Assembly: GCA_009617715.1 (NCBI GenBank) | Contig: VTFK01000572.1 | Span: 50,697 to 114,696 of the forward strand | Direction: 5' to 3' | DNA length: 64,000 nucleotides | From: Plectrocnemia conspersa | Lineage: Eukaryota; Arthropoda; Insecta; Trichoptera; Polycentropodidae | In this document: positions 27,081-39,080 of the stretch, in pieces | How the letters are laid out: the number at the start of each line of letters is the position of its first letter | How positions within the stretch are numbered: position 1 is the first letter of the stretch | Made by a program: the position numbers and the translations under genes | Notes under the pieces: generated by a model | What the model was told of the DNA's origin: nothing | What the model saw: the letters and a program-made list of their open reading frames with translations, nothing else | The model's database searches: none

Positions 27081-28055
27081 CAAATGAAATTAATTGTTCT
27101 AAATTAATATAAGCACACAATAAATTTCATGATGGGATATTTTTCAAGTAGTAAAACATTGTGATACATATACAAGTTTGTATATTTATAATTATTTTGA
27201 TAGTCCATTTCACTAAGAAAATCTCTAAATGAACTATATTTCACTGCGATAGCGTAACACTTATACACAACCACTTGGTCTCAGCGAACAAAGCGAACTG
27301 GTAACAAGCTGTTTTTCATACCACTTCCCAAACAAGCATTTTTTTCCTTATTTTCCCGCTACACTTTGCTTTTAGCGTCGGAAACAAAACTTAGTTAACT
27401 TTAAAAAGATAGATAAAAAACAGCATTTATTTAAAAAATTAATAAGCAAAAAAATATTTTGCCAAAATAATTTCGTGAAACTCGTGTTCTTGATTTACTA
27501 GCAGAAAGAAACGCTTAAAGATTAAGAATTGCCATAATCATTTAAAACACGTATTAAAATCTAAATGTAGCTGCATTACACGGATTATTGAAAATGGCAT
27601 AATTTTTAACAAATTGAAAAATCTCTATTCTTTTTATTATTCTTGTGTTTTTACTAACCAAATAGCTCTCGTATTAAATCACACAATGCATATAATGGGC
27701 TGTTTTTTTATTTGGCTTATATAAGTAAATATGACATGTTTAATGTTAATTAAATTTGTATATATATTTACTGACTATGAGCACAAATTTTATTTAAGAA
27801 TAACGGATAATGTAAAAAAAAATATATTTAAGGCACTCGATATTATATTGCTACAATTTCTAATGGATAATATAAAATTATATATTTTATTAATTAAAAT
27901 TCAGTTCTACACAATAATACACGTTACTTTATAGCTTAACATTTAAATTATCTCACTTTTGCGAAAACATTTTAGTAAATTCATACGCACCACTCTAAAT
28001 ATGAGTCATAATACTTATTTTTGCTGTTTAAATAAAAATAACCCGATTATGTCGC
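27081..28055. other. AT-rich noncoding stretch
   Basis: Mostly A+T with a more mixed patch near 27240-27390. No gene. Confidence 0.55.
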
Positions 28056-28620
28056 GACGCTTAAAAGAAAACATAAAGTTAATATTAAAAAAATAAACAC
28101 GCTTTCACACGCTGCGAAAAACATTTTAGCACATTTTATCAAATAAACGCGCACGCGCAAGCGTCTGTTTGCGAGCTTTATTCAAATCTTGATGTATGTT
28201 AAGCAATAACGTAAGCAACTCGAAGAGCTTTTCAACGCGCGCTTAAACTTCCCAGCAATTCTGATGATTGCGCGTTTACGTTTATGACACTGCAAAAGCG
28301 AACCGCCGATTTTTTTTCCTTTTTCACGTACATACCTAGGAATAAAAATAAATTCGACTGTGTAGGGACTATTTCACGTTTTTATTTTATTTCGACTTTA
28401 CGGCGGCAGCTTGACTTACGGTTACGGTAAAAGTGTGTTCTCGTTTTTACAGGCGAAAGTGCAAACTGTGTGTGTACTATTACGTGATCTCGATGACCGT
28501 TAATCGAAATGATGGATTGCCTTATGCACGCGATCAAATCATCCACGATTCCAATTCAGATTATGCTTAGCATAAATTTTGCGTGTTAATTATGCATAAA
28601 TTTAACTTCGCTTGCATATA
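28056..28620. other. GC-richer block, possible regulatory island
   Basis: Complex sequence with CGCGCACGCGCAAGCG near 28150, a CGCGCGC word near 28237 and repeated TTATGCATAA-type words at about 28585-28620. No open frame of note on either strand. Confidence 0.4.
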
Positions 28621-29850
28621 AATTTGACGCAATTCAGCAAGTGGTTCAAGTTAAGATCTTACACTAACTCAAAAGTAAAGTTAGTGCAGAGTGTTTTATG
28701 TGTATAATTTGAATTACACACAATTAGTTAATTGTGTAATTTCTATTTAAATATAATTGTGTAATAATACAACATAAACACATAATAAAACTGCGATATG
28801 CTAATGAAGTAGAAAATAGTTATACATATTTTTAATATATATAATATATATCAGAACTCATTAAAAATATATTTATTAAATGATACTAATGCTTATTTAT
28901 TTAAATTTTATCAATGTTTATATATAAATAACACAAATGTATATCACATACATACAAATATTAAAAACAAATTAATAAACATATATACATATGTAAATAT
29001 ACAACGCAAAGCTGACACTTCTCCAAAGAATAGTTTATACCGCAATAAGTAAAGAGGTGATAGAGTTAAAATCATTTGCAATAAGTACATCAGGTAATGA
29101 AATATTTAAATTTGTTATAAAAAAATTTAGTGATATGTTTAATAGTTGTGTCATTAAGCACAGATGAGACACCTAATGTGGGATTTGTAAATTTTTTTAT
29201 GAAAGCTACTGAATCATCTACTTGTTTTATTTCATTGCATTATCTATCAGAAGGTGTTGTGTTTCAAGGCAGGAGGCACATAATTAAATGACTTAATGTC
29301 AGGTGTGACAAACATAATGATAAATATGGCAATCTTTATGCGTTACACGATTAAACTTTATCAAAATATTTTATGAATTAATAAAAAGCAATTTGAATTA
29401 AAAAAAAGGTTAAAATGCTTGAGTTTTTTGCATTTTATTAAACAAATTATAATTATGTTGTGCCATACAGTAATAATGGTTAAAAAAAAAAATTTGGCAC
29501 AGGGGTTGTGTCACCGGACACTAACCGTTAGCGCAAGCATGGCACACATATTGTGCAAAGGGAATTAATAGTGTTAAAAATGGTATTTATTTCACCTAAA
29601 TCAAACAAGTTCTAATAGTGTATAGGTTTAAAAAAATAACTTCTAATTAATTTAGGTTAAATATTAACGTGATGGTAAAATATAAATTTCTAGTTTATTC
29701 AATACATACATTTAAATTAATTTATTTTTGGTCATACTGTATACATATATACTAATATATTTATATATTATAAATATCGATTTATTTAATCGCCGCTTAC
29801 ACGTACCCAATCCAAGGATAAATACATTTTGTTTTGTCTTAGGTAATGAA
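28621..29850. other. AT-rich noncoding stretch with short hairpins
   Basis: Low-complexity A+T. Small fold-backs include CACTAACT/AGTTAGTG (28662-28686) and AATTACAC/GTGTAATT (about 28712-28740). No family recognised. Confidence 0.5.
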
Positions 29851-30260
29851 TCACGTTTTATCACCTCCAGCATTGGCGAAGCTTCGAAGAACGGTCTCGT
29901 TACGGAGTCGGCGAGCTGAATACCGCCAGGGCCGTATTGGGCGCATTCTGGTCACGTTTTCAGGCGGCGAGTGCGTGGGCGGACCGTAGCCGCCCTCGTC
30001 ACCAAATGCAACCCTTTGCAAACACGGACCCCTGCGTATATAAGCGACGGTGATAAATAACACTCGTTCCGGTCCTGACAAATAACTTATATGTCCTCGG
30101 CGATCGTCCTTTGTCAACTTCCTGGACGCCAATAAAAATATATTCCTCACACTTCGACCGAGCCGACCCCGGTGCGTGTTGAAGCTTGAAATTTCACTGA
30201 CACATTGCGGAGATGAAATTTGACCGGCGTCAATGTTTTCCTTTTTATTATTATTAGGCA
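29851..30260. other. GC-richer block, possible regulatory island
   Basis: Complex sequence with CGGAGTCGGCGAGC, GGCGGCGAGTGCGTGGGCGG and CCGAGCCGACCCCGG. A 136-codon minus-strand frame spans it but shows no recognised domain, and its codons simply mirror the GC content. A TATATAAG word at about 30037-30044 could be a TATA box, but nothing supports a transcript. Confidence 0.4.
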
Positions 30261-33200
30261 CAGGGCGTCACATAAAAATATGTCTATTTGAATTTTAGTA
30301 ATAAATTGTCTATAAAAACATATTAAATGTACGAATGTACGAGTTTTGTTGTAAAGGTAATGATAAAGATTTTACTTCCCATAAGGGCTGCGTGAAAAAA
30401 AAAAAAGTGAAGATCGTGGTACACGAAAGATGCCATCTCAGTTTTTTTAGCAGAAGTTTAAAAAATAGTCATTAAATTAAATTAGTAAAAAAAAAGAGCC
30501 TGTGTCTTTCGAATGTCTGGCACGTTAAGGTAATGTATATTCAAAAACTAACAACCTATGTTTTGTTTACTCAAAATATGCACTCTCATCACGGACGAAA
30601 ACGCAGAGGAGCGTCGAGCAGTATTACGTAATTTAATTTTAAGTTAAAGTTGGAAAACAGCATCAGAAATGTTAAAAATGTTAAAGATATCGCAAAAAAA
30701 TCTGCTTTATCGTCCGCTCGAGTTTTTAACTTACACAAGGCCATAAATAAATAATATGATAATGAATAGCGTTCTGCTAGAAAAATTTTAGAGACTCGTT
30801 TGCAAAAACTTGTTCAATGAGCAGAAAATAATTTTATCATAGCGTTAAGTCTTAGCAATATTGCTGCTGTGCTGAAATCTTTGTTCTTAGTCTCAACAAA
30901 CTTACTTTAATGGTGATCAAGTCATTATACATTTTTTTAATCAAATCATGTTTAACAAATCATTTTTAATAATTTTAAGACACACATCCTTTGTATGTAT
31001 TCAATATTTATTACTGCGTAGTAACTATTCAACATAAATAAAATTAGGCATTCGTATTTTGTACGATAAAAATAAGAGTTTCCCAACATTTTAAGATAAG
31101 ATGTTGTCGGTCTTTGATAATAAAAATGTTCTTATTGAATATTAATTTTAAATATTTGGCTTTATCTTAAATTTAGAAACATTGAACTCTTTATTTATTA
31201 ATTTCTACAATTTTTTTTTTAAAATAATGATTAAATTAAATATTTAAAAAAATACATGTATTATCAATAAACGTACATTTATTATGATTTTATAAAAACA
31301 ATACTAAATAATGTGTTGTGCTAGTGGATAAAAGGATACGTAGAATAACATAAAAAAAAATAAATATCTCTAGCTCAAGATCATGTGCCTCACATCTCAT
31401 AGCAGTGAAGATATAAATTCGTCTAGCACAATCTTTATTAGATACAAAATCTCGGATGATATAATATGAATTTTATGCGCCAAAAAAACTAGTTTTGGAG
31501 CTAAATAAGCTCTGTGAAATCTTATTGAACGTGAATATACGTTGAAGCTTGATACAATAAAATGCTTCATATCATGTGGCATCTTTGCGATTAATTTCTA
31601 TGTTAATAATAATAATAAAAATAAACAATACAATAGTATGTTACCAAGATAACAATCAATATAGAAGCTACCAGTTACCCGATTGAGTTTTAAAGTTCCC
31701 AGAATTCAAGTTAAATACTAACACAAACTGACCTTTAAGATTGTATATCTGATATGTAACTAGGAAATTTGAATATTCAATGGAACGCGGTTGATTGTTA
31801 AAGCATTAACCATATTGATCGCGGCTACATCTAATTGAAGACAAAATAATATTTACTTTCATAATTTTATTGATTCCTGATGCTGCACCTCAACAATGAT
31901 AATAAATAAGTTACATACTCTTTGTGACAGGAATTTTTTTGAGAAATTTCTGCTTATCTAGTGTTTAATTCTAGCAATATAGCTAAAATCAAAAACATAT
32001 TATCATTGATTATGATTGAAAGCTGGTGTTCCATATAATATAATTTTAGAAGTATTTTTTGTTATTTTTTTTGTATGTACATACATGTAAATGGCTTATG
32101 AACATATGTAGATACATATGTTCGTAAGCGTTATATTAATTATATCTTCGTACGAAATACAAAAATTTTTTCTAATATTATCATCACTATTTTGATTGTT
32201 GTATTTATAATAACCTTAACGTATTTTTTATTTATATTAAATTTACTTAATAAAATACATGTCATATAAACAAATTGCTGCCCAGACTTGACTCACTTAT
32301 ATTAATTATGCTTTGAAATTAGATTACGTCATATCACGTTTTTAATCTCCCATAATATTTTTTTTTATAATTATAGTACATTAAATTATGAAACCATAAT
32401 GTGTTTCCAGAACGAAGCAAAAAAATATTTTAATTACTATACCTAATTGCATAAATTTGAGATATAAAGGTTAACGTGATACCGCAAGTCAAAATTGGAT
32501 ATGGTTTTAAAAATATTAAAATAAAAGAAAGAAAATGCAAGCAAAAAAAACTCGATTGGACAGATATAAATATTCAGCATTGTTCCTATTCGAATTACCT
32601 CAATTTGTGTAGGTGATATTTATGAAGCTGAAATGTAAGATAAAATTAAATGAAAAAATACTCAAAGCACACATTTACATGTATAAAGGTATATAAGAAT
32701 AATATATACGTTAGCTTTTGTCGGTACTTTTCTCTTTCTTTTATGTTTCTGTCACAAGTAAATCTGAGGCACAAAATATGATCCAAATACTATTTCATAT
32801 GACTTAAACTAAATTTTATAGTTTAGATTTAAAGTTACAAAATAAATAATATACAAATGGTTGTTTACGATAATAATACGTCATCGTCATTGACGGTGGA
32901 AAATAATGATGTTACTTCGTCAATAAAAACCATGTTTCCTTGTTTCTTTAAAGTTATTTAACTACAATATATTATAAAAAATGATTATATTTGCAATGGA
33001 ATATACTTGAATTTAAAAATGAAGAATTTACAAAAAAATAAACAATATCTATTATATATTAAAAGCAATTAAATATTAATTATACAAAAAATATAAATTA
33101 TTTACTACATTAAATTGAAAATGTTTTATTGTGCTATTTCATTTAGTTATAAAACTACGTTTTAAATAATAAGGTTAGATATAATTCAACAAAAGGAGCG

Positions 33201-33685
33201 AAGGACTAATTTATGAAATAAATGTGATAATCACCAAGCGAAAAATTTGCTCCGAATACAAATTAGACCTTCGCGTTATCTGGTTAATCGTCCACTAGAA
33301 CTTTATTGTACAAAAAAGTTCCAAGTTTTACAGTGCCCCTGTTGTCAAAGGATTTATCTGCTTTATCTCAATTTGTTTATTTCGTGACCCTTTACAAAAG
33401 AAGCCTCCGCTACGCAATTGGCTTATTAGTAATACTACGAAAATATTCGATTATTTTGTACAAGTCTTTATGTAACATAATAATTATTTAGTGTTGTGGA
33501 CTCAAAATATTTTGAGTCTACTTTAAGCATTAAACCACAAAAATAAGTGCTTTAACTTTGGTCCTTATCAACTAAACCATTATTACAAATCTATTGTTGA
33601 ATATATCTTAACGCCACTGCATCTATTTGTTATTCATGAGTTCTCGTATGCGTAGATATCCGAGTAACAATTACCTTATTTGAAA
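30261..33685. other. AT-rich noncoding stretch
   Basis: A long A+T-rich interval. A vaguely protein-like patch at 30655-30890 is broken by stops and matches no family convincingly. The rest shows only A/T runs and one notable hairpin, annotated at 32094. Confidence 0.5.
32094..32129. repeat. 16-position hairpin with CATATG core
   Basis: GCTTATGAACATATGT is followed by AGAT and then ACATATGTTCGTAAGC, pairing at all but one position (T against G). It lies just right of a GTATGTACATAC run. Such CATATG/GTAC fold-backs are common in fly intergenic DNA. Confidence 0.75.
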
Positions 33686-34140
33686 GAAGATCGGTCATGG
33701 TGACTTCATTGTTGCAGAAAACCAGCCTCTTCAGGTGACCGGTCAGTGTTAGACAAAGGATAGGAGAACCAATTACTGGGCAAATTAATTTCATTGCTCC
33801 TTAACAAAGTTCTTGGTGGTATCCGGGGGTATGTAAAGCCATTTGTCCGCTCGACCCGGTGCCTCCGTCGTGAATAACAATCGTGGCTTGGGGTCGCGCG
33901 TTTCTTTTATCACTGCCACACCTCCAGCTACGATTTGTCGGCTGTTTTTCTGTCGCTTTCGCCCCGGGTCCGTAGAAACGGGGCACGTACCGCTGATAGC
34001 GTCGGGAAATCTGAGCGAATGAATTTTTAAAGACACCGACCGACGTTCTTATATGATTTTATTCCTAGGGCGCGCACGAATTGTTCTGCACGGACTCTGA
34101 ACCCAACTTGAAACGAACCCCGTTAACCCTTTAGATCATG
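33686..34140. other. GC-richer block, possible regulatory island
   Basis: Complex and CG-rich, with GACCCGGTGCCTCCGTCG, GCCCCGGGTCC and GGGCGCGCACG. Two overlapping minus-strand frames (81 and 61 codons, different phases) match nothing known. Confidence 0.4.
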
Positions 34141-34606
34141 AATGCCACATACGCGGCTAGCCAACAAAAATGCTGCGACCTGCCATGACTTCTTATTATT
34201 ATTATATTTGTTCATCTTTGTTATTAGGTTTTGATATTTTTAGGAGCAAAGTTCATGCAATCAAGTGATATTAAAATTATCATAGAAGATTGTAACGCAA
34301 ATGTTAGAAAGGAAACAATATAAAAGCTGACTTTAGATTAGAATAGTCTGCCAAACAGTTGTTATAACAATAGAAAGATGGCTGTAGATTTTGCAGCAGG
34401 GCATACTTTAATTATAAGTAGCACAGGAACATACATAAAGTAACTTGGAAATCACCAGATGGTCAAACTTTTGACTTCTGGCTTTGGAGTTTTTGCGTAA
34501 AAAATCATCGACCCAATTGCCACACAATTACACAAACACAGACACAAATGACGCATCCTGAGAAACGTATATATATGACAAGATCAAGGACCAGAGCGGC
34601 AGTTAC
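34141..34606. other. Mixed noncoding sequence
   Basis: Starts AT-rich and becomes more balanced from about 34500, where it leads into the second copy of the dispersed repeat. The balanced part may belong to the same insertion. Confidence 0.35.
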
Positions 34607-34649
34607 AGATAATTCGTGACCATAGCTAGAGCATCGCAGCCGAAATATT
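34607..34649 (+). repeat. Dispersed 43-bp repeat, copy 2
   Basis: Partner of 8738-8780, same orientation, about 36 of 43 positions identical. It is followed within about 60 bp by a TA-rich run (about 34702-34721), so both copies lie beside TA repeats. Probably a retroelement end. Confidence 0.5.
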
Positions 34650-35205
34650 GTATATAAAGAAAGTAAGTGAAAATCGCGATGAGCTCCGAGATTCCAAAAA
34701 TATAATATATATATATACATATACATAAAATCTACGTTATTGTTCGATTCATAAATGTATGTTTAAACTGATGGGTTAATATATTAGTATTTTAAATTAA
34801 AATGAAGTGGAACTGACCAAGTTTTAGTAATTTAATTTATGAGAGAGGTGATTGCATTTGTGAAATTAATTAATAAATAAAAATCATAAATAACATATAA
34901 TTTTCCTGTAATGAAAAGTATATGTGATTTTATATATATTTTCGTTACAGTGCATGTTCACGCAAATGCGTATTTTTATTAGTTGATTATATAATGAACT
35001 TTCGAATCAATATACAAACAAATTCTATAAACTATTTTTTTATCAAAAGTGAGTTTTTATAAAGTTATATTGAGACACTGTCACACCTTATAAATGTAAA
35101 GACAATTTTTTTCGTTGAATCAACATAATATTTTGCTCATAGACTGTTAAAAACGTGAGGTGGTTTTAGACAACTGTCCAATCAAATTGCATATTAAAAA
35201 TCTAC
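34650..35205. other. AT-rich noncoding stretch
   Basis: TA-rich run followed by A+T DNA; no gene. Confidence 0.55.
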
Positions 35206-35620
35206 TCTCCTGTTTTCGGTTTAAGCCTAACATGAATATAATAATAGCCCAGGCCGCGGTTAGGATCACTCTACGGTTACTCATTAATGCATGTATGCCG
35301 CTCGCGTAAAACGTGCTTTAATATTCCTCGCTGACATTGCAGCTGATGTAAATCATTTCTAAATAATATATTTTTTGCACGACTTTTTGCACGAAATTAA
35401 AGATAAACATTTGGCACGATAACGAGATTGTAATTATCTGCCGCTCAGTAATTAAACAGAGATGCGGCAGCTGAGGCTGATGAGTCACGCTCGTATTTGT
35501 CTCGCAAAGGCACTCGCACATCATATAAATGTAGAGCAATTAACTAATCAGAGAGTATAGTTTCCATACTGTATATATGCTGTCTGCACGCCGTTGACGT
35601 CAGCCATGTTTAAGTTTAAA
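35206..35620. promoter_or_regulatory. Candidate regulatory module with AP-1 and CRE sites
   Basis: A balanced block containing a consensus AP-1 site TGAGTCA (35481-35487), a palindromic CRE TGACGTCA (35595-35602), homeodomain-like TAATTAT and TAATTAAA near 35431-35455 and repeated GCCGC words. These are full consensus sites, but each can occur by chance. Enhancer function is inferred from their clustering in a complex block. Confidence 0.35.
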
Positions 35621-36155
35621 CTAAATATAACAAGTTTTTCTGAGAATATATCACTAGCAGTGAATGGTTATGCTTTTTCATAACGATTACAGTTACATTT
35701 AGTTGAAATGTTTTACCTGAGGCAATAAAAGGTTGATAATAATCTAATTATATGACATGTTATGTAGAGAGTTTCGAAGAGAGTCTGATGGTTTCGCTTT
35801 CAATATCAAGTTGTGAAATGTTTCGACAATAATTTGAGAAATTCCTATTGAAACTCTACTTAGCTTTTAATTTAAATATAGATTAAATAATCATTAATTA
35901 TGACCAGGGTGAAGATCAAGATGTTTCCTGTGAAGTATTGTAAAACTTTATTAAGCTGACTACGTCCTTCTTCTGACCTTTTAAAGCTATGTTTTATTAC
36001 TCTTTTATGCGACTGAGATTTGTTGACATCACGCCAAAGAACTGATCATATAATATTTTTATAAATAATAAAGAAAATAAATAATATCGATTTATATTTC
36101 TTACAAAAACTCCTACAAGGTAAACTGGGATATGATTTTCTTGAGTCGCGTTGAT
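35621..36155. other. AT-rich stretch left of a LINE remnant
   Basis: A+T-rich with a few more complex patches near 35920-36030. Some may be further decayed LINE sequence, but I could not read it. Confidence 0.4.
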
Positions 36156-36384
36156 GAGTCAACTTAGGAGAGCACTTTTTCAAGCAGAAAGTAGGACATA
36201 TTTATAATCCGGAGATTTTAAAGGAACTTCGCTTTTCTGTGCCACAAAATTACCAGCGCTTACGTTCCCTAAAAGTTAAAGATCCGCATGCAAGATTATG
36301 AGTATTGAACAACTCCCCAAAAAAACTATACTTTTTAACGATCTAAGAAATAATATTGATTTGTTCCTATCCAGCTACTCGTAG
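36156..36384 (+). pseudogene. CR1/Jockey-type LINE ORF2 C-terminal remnant
   Basis: Seen: a frame from about 36161 reads KQKVGHIYNPEILKELRFSVP and ends at a stop at 36299. After a shift near the A-run at 36319 the sequence continues as LFNDLRNNIDLF and stops at 36382. Known: the C-termini of CR1/Jockey-clade LINE polymerases often run as a GHIDSPELLSLINFNVP-like segment and close with an LFNELSNSIDLF-like segment. The order, spacing and terminal stop fit. At least one stop and one frameshift make this a dead fragment. No upstream RT domain was found. Clade assignment is from memory of family patterns. Confidence 0.55.
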
Positions 36385-37548
36385 TCTCACTATTATTATT
36401 TATAATAATAATTAATTGTCACAAATTGTTTTTCTAAATATTTTGTTTAATTGTTTTTTATTTTAAATATGATTTTATTCATTTTTTTATTATATGTATA
36501 TGTATTTTAATAAATAAATCATTAAAAACTTTTTCTAGATGGCTTCATTAATGTCGCAATAACAAAAATAAAATATTAGTTAATGCCTGATTAAAAAAAC
36601 CTATCCCTGGTGCTTCGTTACATGTTAAAAACTTGTCAGCTAAAAGCAAAATATCAACCCAAAATATTGTATATTCCTTAAGGTCAATGTTAGTAAGGTG
36701 TGTTTTACTAGCAAATCCTGTTCAAAATAATTTGCAGTATAACTCCGTTGAACGACATCTGCGGGAGTTCAATAGAGTAATACAGCAAATGAGAAAACAT
36801 TGGAACAAGTGAAACCCCATCTGGAGTGTGGGATATGAACACCATTAAGCTCTGGAAGCGACAATAAAAGGAAAGTTTAAATCATTAAGTGCCGGGCTGA
36901 CCACTTGCGTCCCATCCCTTAATGTACCCTTTGAAAGCTTGGATACGCGCGTGTGTAGGGTTTTCAAAACACATCAAATTTACTAAATAGACATTTTTTA
37001 AGTAGACACATTGAACGTTTTCCAAACTTTTACTTTAAACTGAAAAGAAAAATAACCAATTCCTTCAAAGTAAATATTTTTATTTTCTTTTATTTTGCCT
37101 TTTCTATTTTTTATACATGTAATTGTAAAAATACTTGGCAATATTTTGTAACAACCCAAATATTGGTAATTATGTGCTGTCAATTTGCATCACTAACCCT
37201 ACGTTTACACAAGGACGCTTGCTTTTCTTAATGTTCCCTTCATTTTCCGTAGCAGTTAAGAGAATTTTTAATTATTATATAAGATAATGAAGGAGTGAAT
37301 GGATGAAGGACATTGGTGACTATTAATATACATCCATTTCAAAAGCTCTTCTACTTATAGCTAAAGCCGAAAGTAATTGTTTATATTGCAATAGAATTAT
37401 CGATTTGACGTAGTGTAACGTATATTTGAACATATGTATGTCTCACTTTAAAAAATAATATATATTTTGAAGCAATCACATTTATATAGTTTTTTGGTGT
37501 ATTATGTATTATATATTATAAAAAAGACTGCAGAATGAGCTTTCCAGT
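36385..37548. other. AT-rich stretch with one mixed patch
   Basis: Mostly A+T. A more balanced patch at about 36750-36965 (GTGCCGGGCTGACCACTTGC) may be another small conserved element. No coding frame. Confidence 0.45.
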
Positions 37549-38430
37549 CCCATGTATACGCTTAATGATTTGCGTCAGGGTGATGCACTGACTTGTACCC
37601 TGTTTATCATTGCAATGGAAAAGGTAACCAGAGATGGCAAAGTCAAATTAACAAGTAGTATAAATAATAAATCTGTTTAATTTTTCACCTATGCAGATGA
37701 CATATATATTGTAGCAAGATCAAAATCTGGCACTAATAAAAGCCTTCAACTCTTTATCACATAAGTCAAAAAATGTGACTAAAAATTAACAAGCAGAAAA
37801 CAAAATATATGCTGGTTACGGTTCAACGGAGACAGCATCCTGCAAATATCAAAATAAATGTCAATAGTTTTATATATATACCTAGAAAGACTGGTAACAG
37901 CCAACAACGACATCAGCGAGATCATAAAACGAATAGTGTCATCAAATAAATGTTACTTTGGTCTAATAAATCAGATCAAATCGCGGGCACTATCTCGTCG
38001 CACGAAGATACTCGTGTACAAAACATTGACTAGACCTATGCTGACATATGGTTTGGAGAATCGTACAATTACTAGGGTCTACGAACAACTGCTTGGCACA
38101 TTCGAGAGAAAAGTGCTACGAATGATATATGGGGCGGTAAAAAAGGGAAAAGAGTGGCGCATCAGGACCTACAACGAACTCTGCAGTCTCTTACTTTTAA
38201 TAAAATTGTAAAACACTATGGTGGAATGGCAACGTTGTATGAATTGACTCTATCCAACTGCCAAGGCAATTGCTGAATAACAAGCAGAACTTCAGTGGTT
38301 TGCCGATGCGACAAAATATGCCAGTGCAGCCGAAGCCAACGACTGAAGAAACTTGGCGCAGGATCGGAGGAGATGAAAAACATTCTTAGAAGAGGCGAAA
38401 ACCCATCTACTGTTGTCGGGCCAGTAACTA
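37549..38430 (+). pseudogene. RTE-like LINE reverse-transcriptase remnant
   Basis: Partial polymerase of a non-LTR retrotransposon. Frame 1 opens with LRQGDAL (RT region 4) and reaches YADD at 37690-37701 (catalytic aspartates). A 117-codon stretch follows at 37858-38211 with thumb-region motifs: TANNDISEIIKR, CYFGL, SRRTKILVYKTLTRP, LTYG and FERKVLRMIYG. The typical C-terminal tail, with LKKLGAG and NILRRGENP words, follows at about 38330-38415. Stops lie at 37678, 37762 and 37780, and the stretch from about 37798 to 37855 is in another phase. The 5' part (endonuclease and early RT) is missing. RTE or a close clade is my best assignment. It cannot make an enzyme. Confidence 0.85.
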
Positions 38431-38690
38431 TAATGATATCACCAATATTAACAAAAACTCTAATAACGGTATTCTTGTATTGAATTTTAAGCACTAAAAT
38501 ACCTGTTACTATATATATACCTTGATATTTTCACTACGCTTTGCTTTTATTATTACAACATTTGTCATATGTTTAGCTTATATATTGAATTTGTTAATCT
38601 AAGAATATTTTTTTTGTTCGCAAATCTTATTTACTTCTCTATCGTATATAAAATAGTACATATACACACGTTCGACAATTTTTCAAAGAC
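38431..38690. other. AT-rich noncoding stretch
   Basis: A+T-rich DNA right of the LINE remnant. I could not place a target-site duplication or a poly-A tail. Confidence 0.5.
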
Positions 38691-39080
38691 TAGAGGTATT
38701 TGTTCTGAAACGTGCTTGCCCAATATCGAATATCTATGTGTCCGCCCTGTCTTTCCCTTAAAGCAGGAAGGGATGCAAAAAAGAGATTTAAGTAGCGACG
38801 TCGCTCCCTAAGGTAATCTTGTATCCGCTTCAAAAAGCCTCCTTATCATTTTTGAGCACGCCGTCGAGAAGCGTTCGAAGAGGACGTTATCGCTTAATTG
38901 AAAAAAATACACACACAAAATGTATACATGTCGAAAAAAATAGACAGGCGTACGTTTGTATCTTAGAAATTCGATACAATTGCATTAAGCGCCCACAAAG
39001 GAGTGTGAAAGCCTTTTTTTGCTTTTTTCCAAAGGGCGTGCATACGCAAAAGAAAAAAGCTCGCGAGCTTTGATACTTAC
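38691..39080. other. GC-richer block, possible regulatory island
   Basis: Complex sequence with GCGACGTCGC near 38797, ACGCCGTCGAGAAGCG near 38859 and AGCTCGCGAGCT (perfect 12-bp palindrome) at about 39058-39069. Frames of 80 and 84 codons have no known family. Confidence 0.4.

Noticed and set aside
29851..30261. 136-codon minus-strand frame in a GC-richer block.
   Set aside because: No recognised domain, and its length fits chance openness in GC-richer DNA. No splice or start context supports it.
30655..30890. Plus-strand phrases loosely like a Tc1/mariner N-terminal helix-turn-helix followed by RSARKILETR.
   Set aside because: Stops interrupt it, key residues do not line up, and no DDE/D region or terminal repeat follows.
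35477..35500. CTGATGAGTC at 35477, the start of a canonical hammerhead core.
   Set aside because: No helix II partner or GAAAC follows; it overlaps an AP-1 site and is probably chance.
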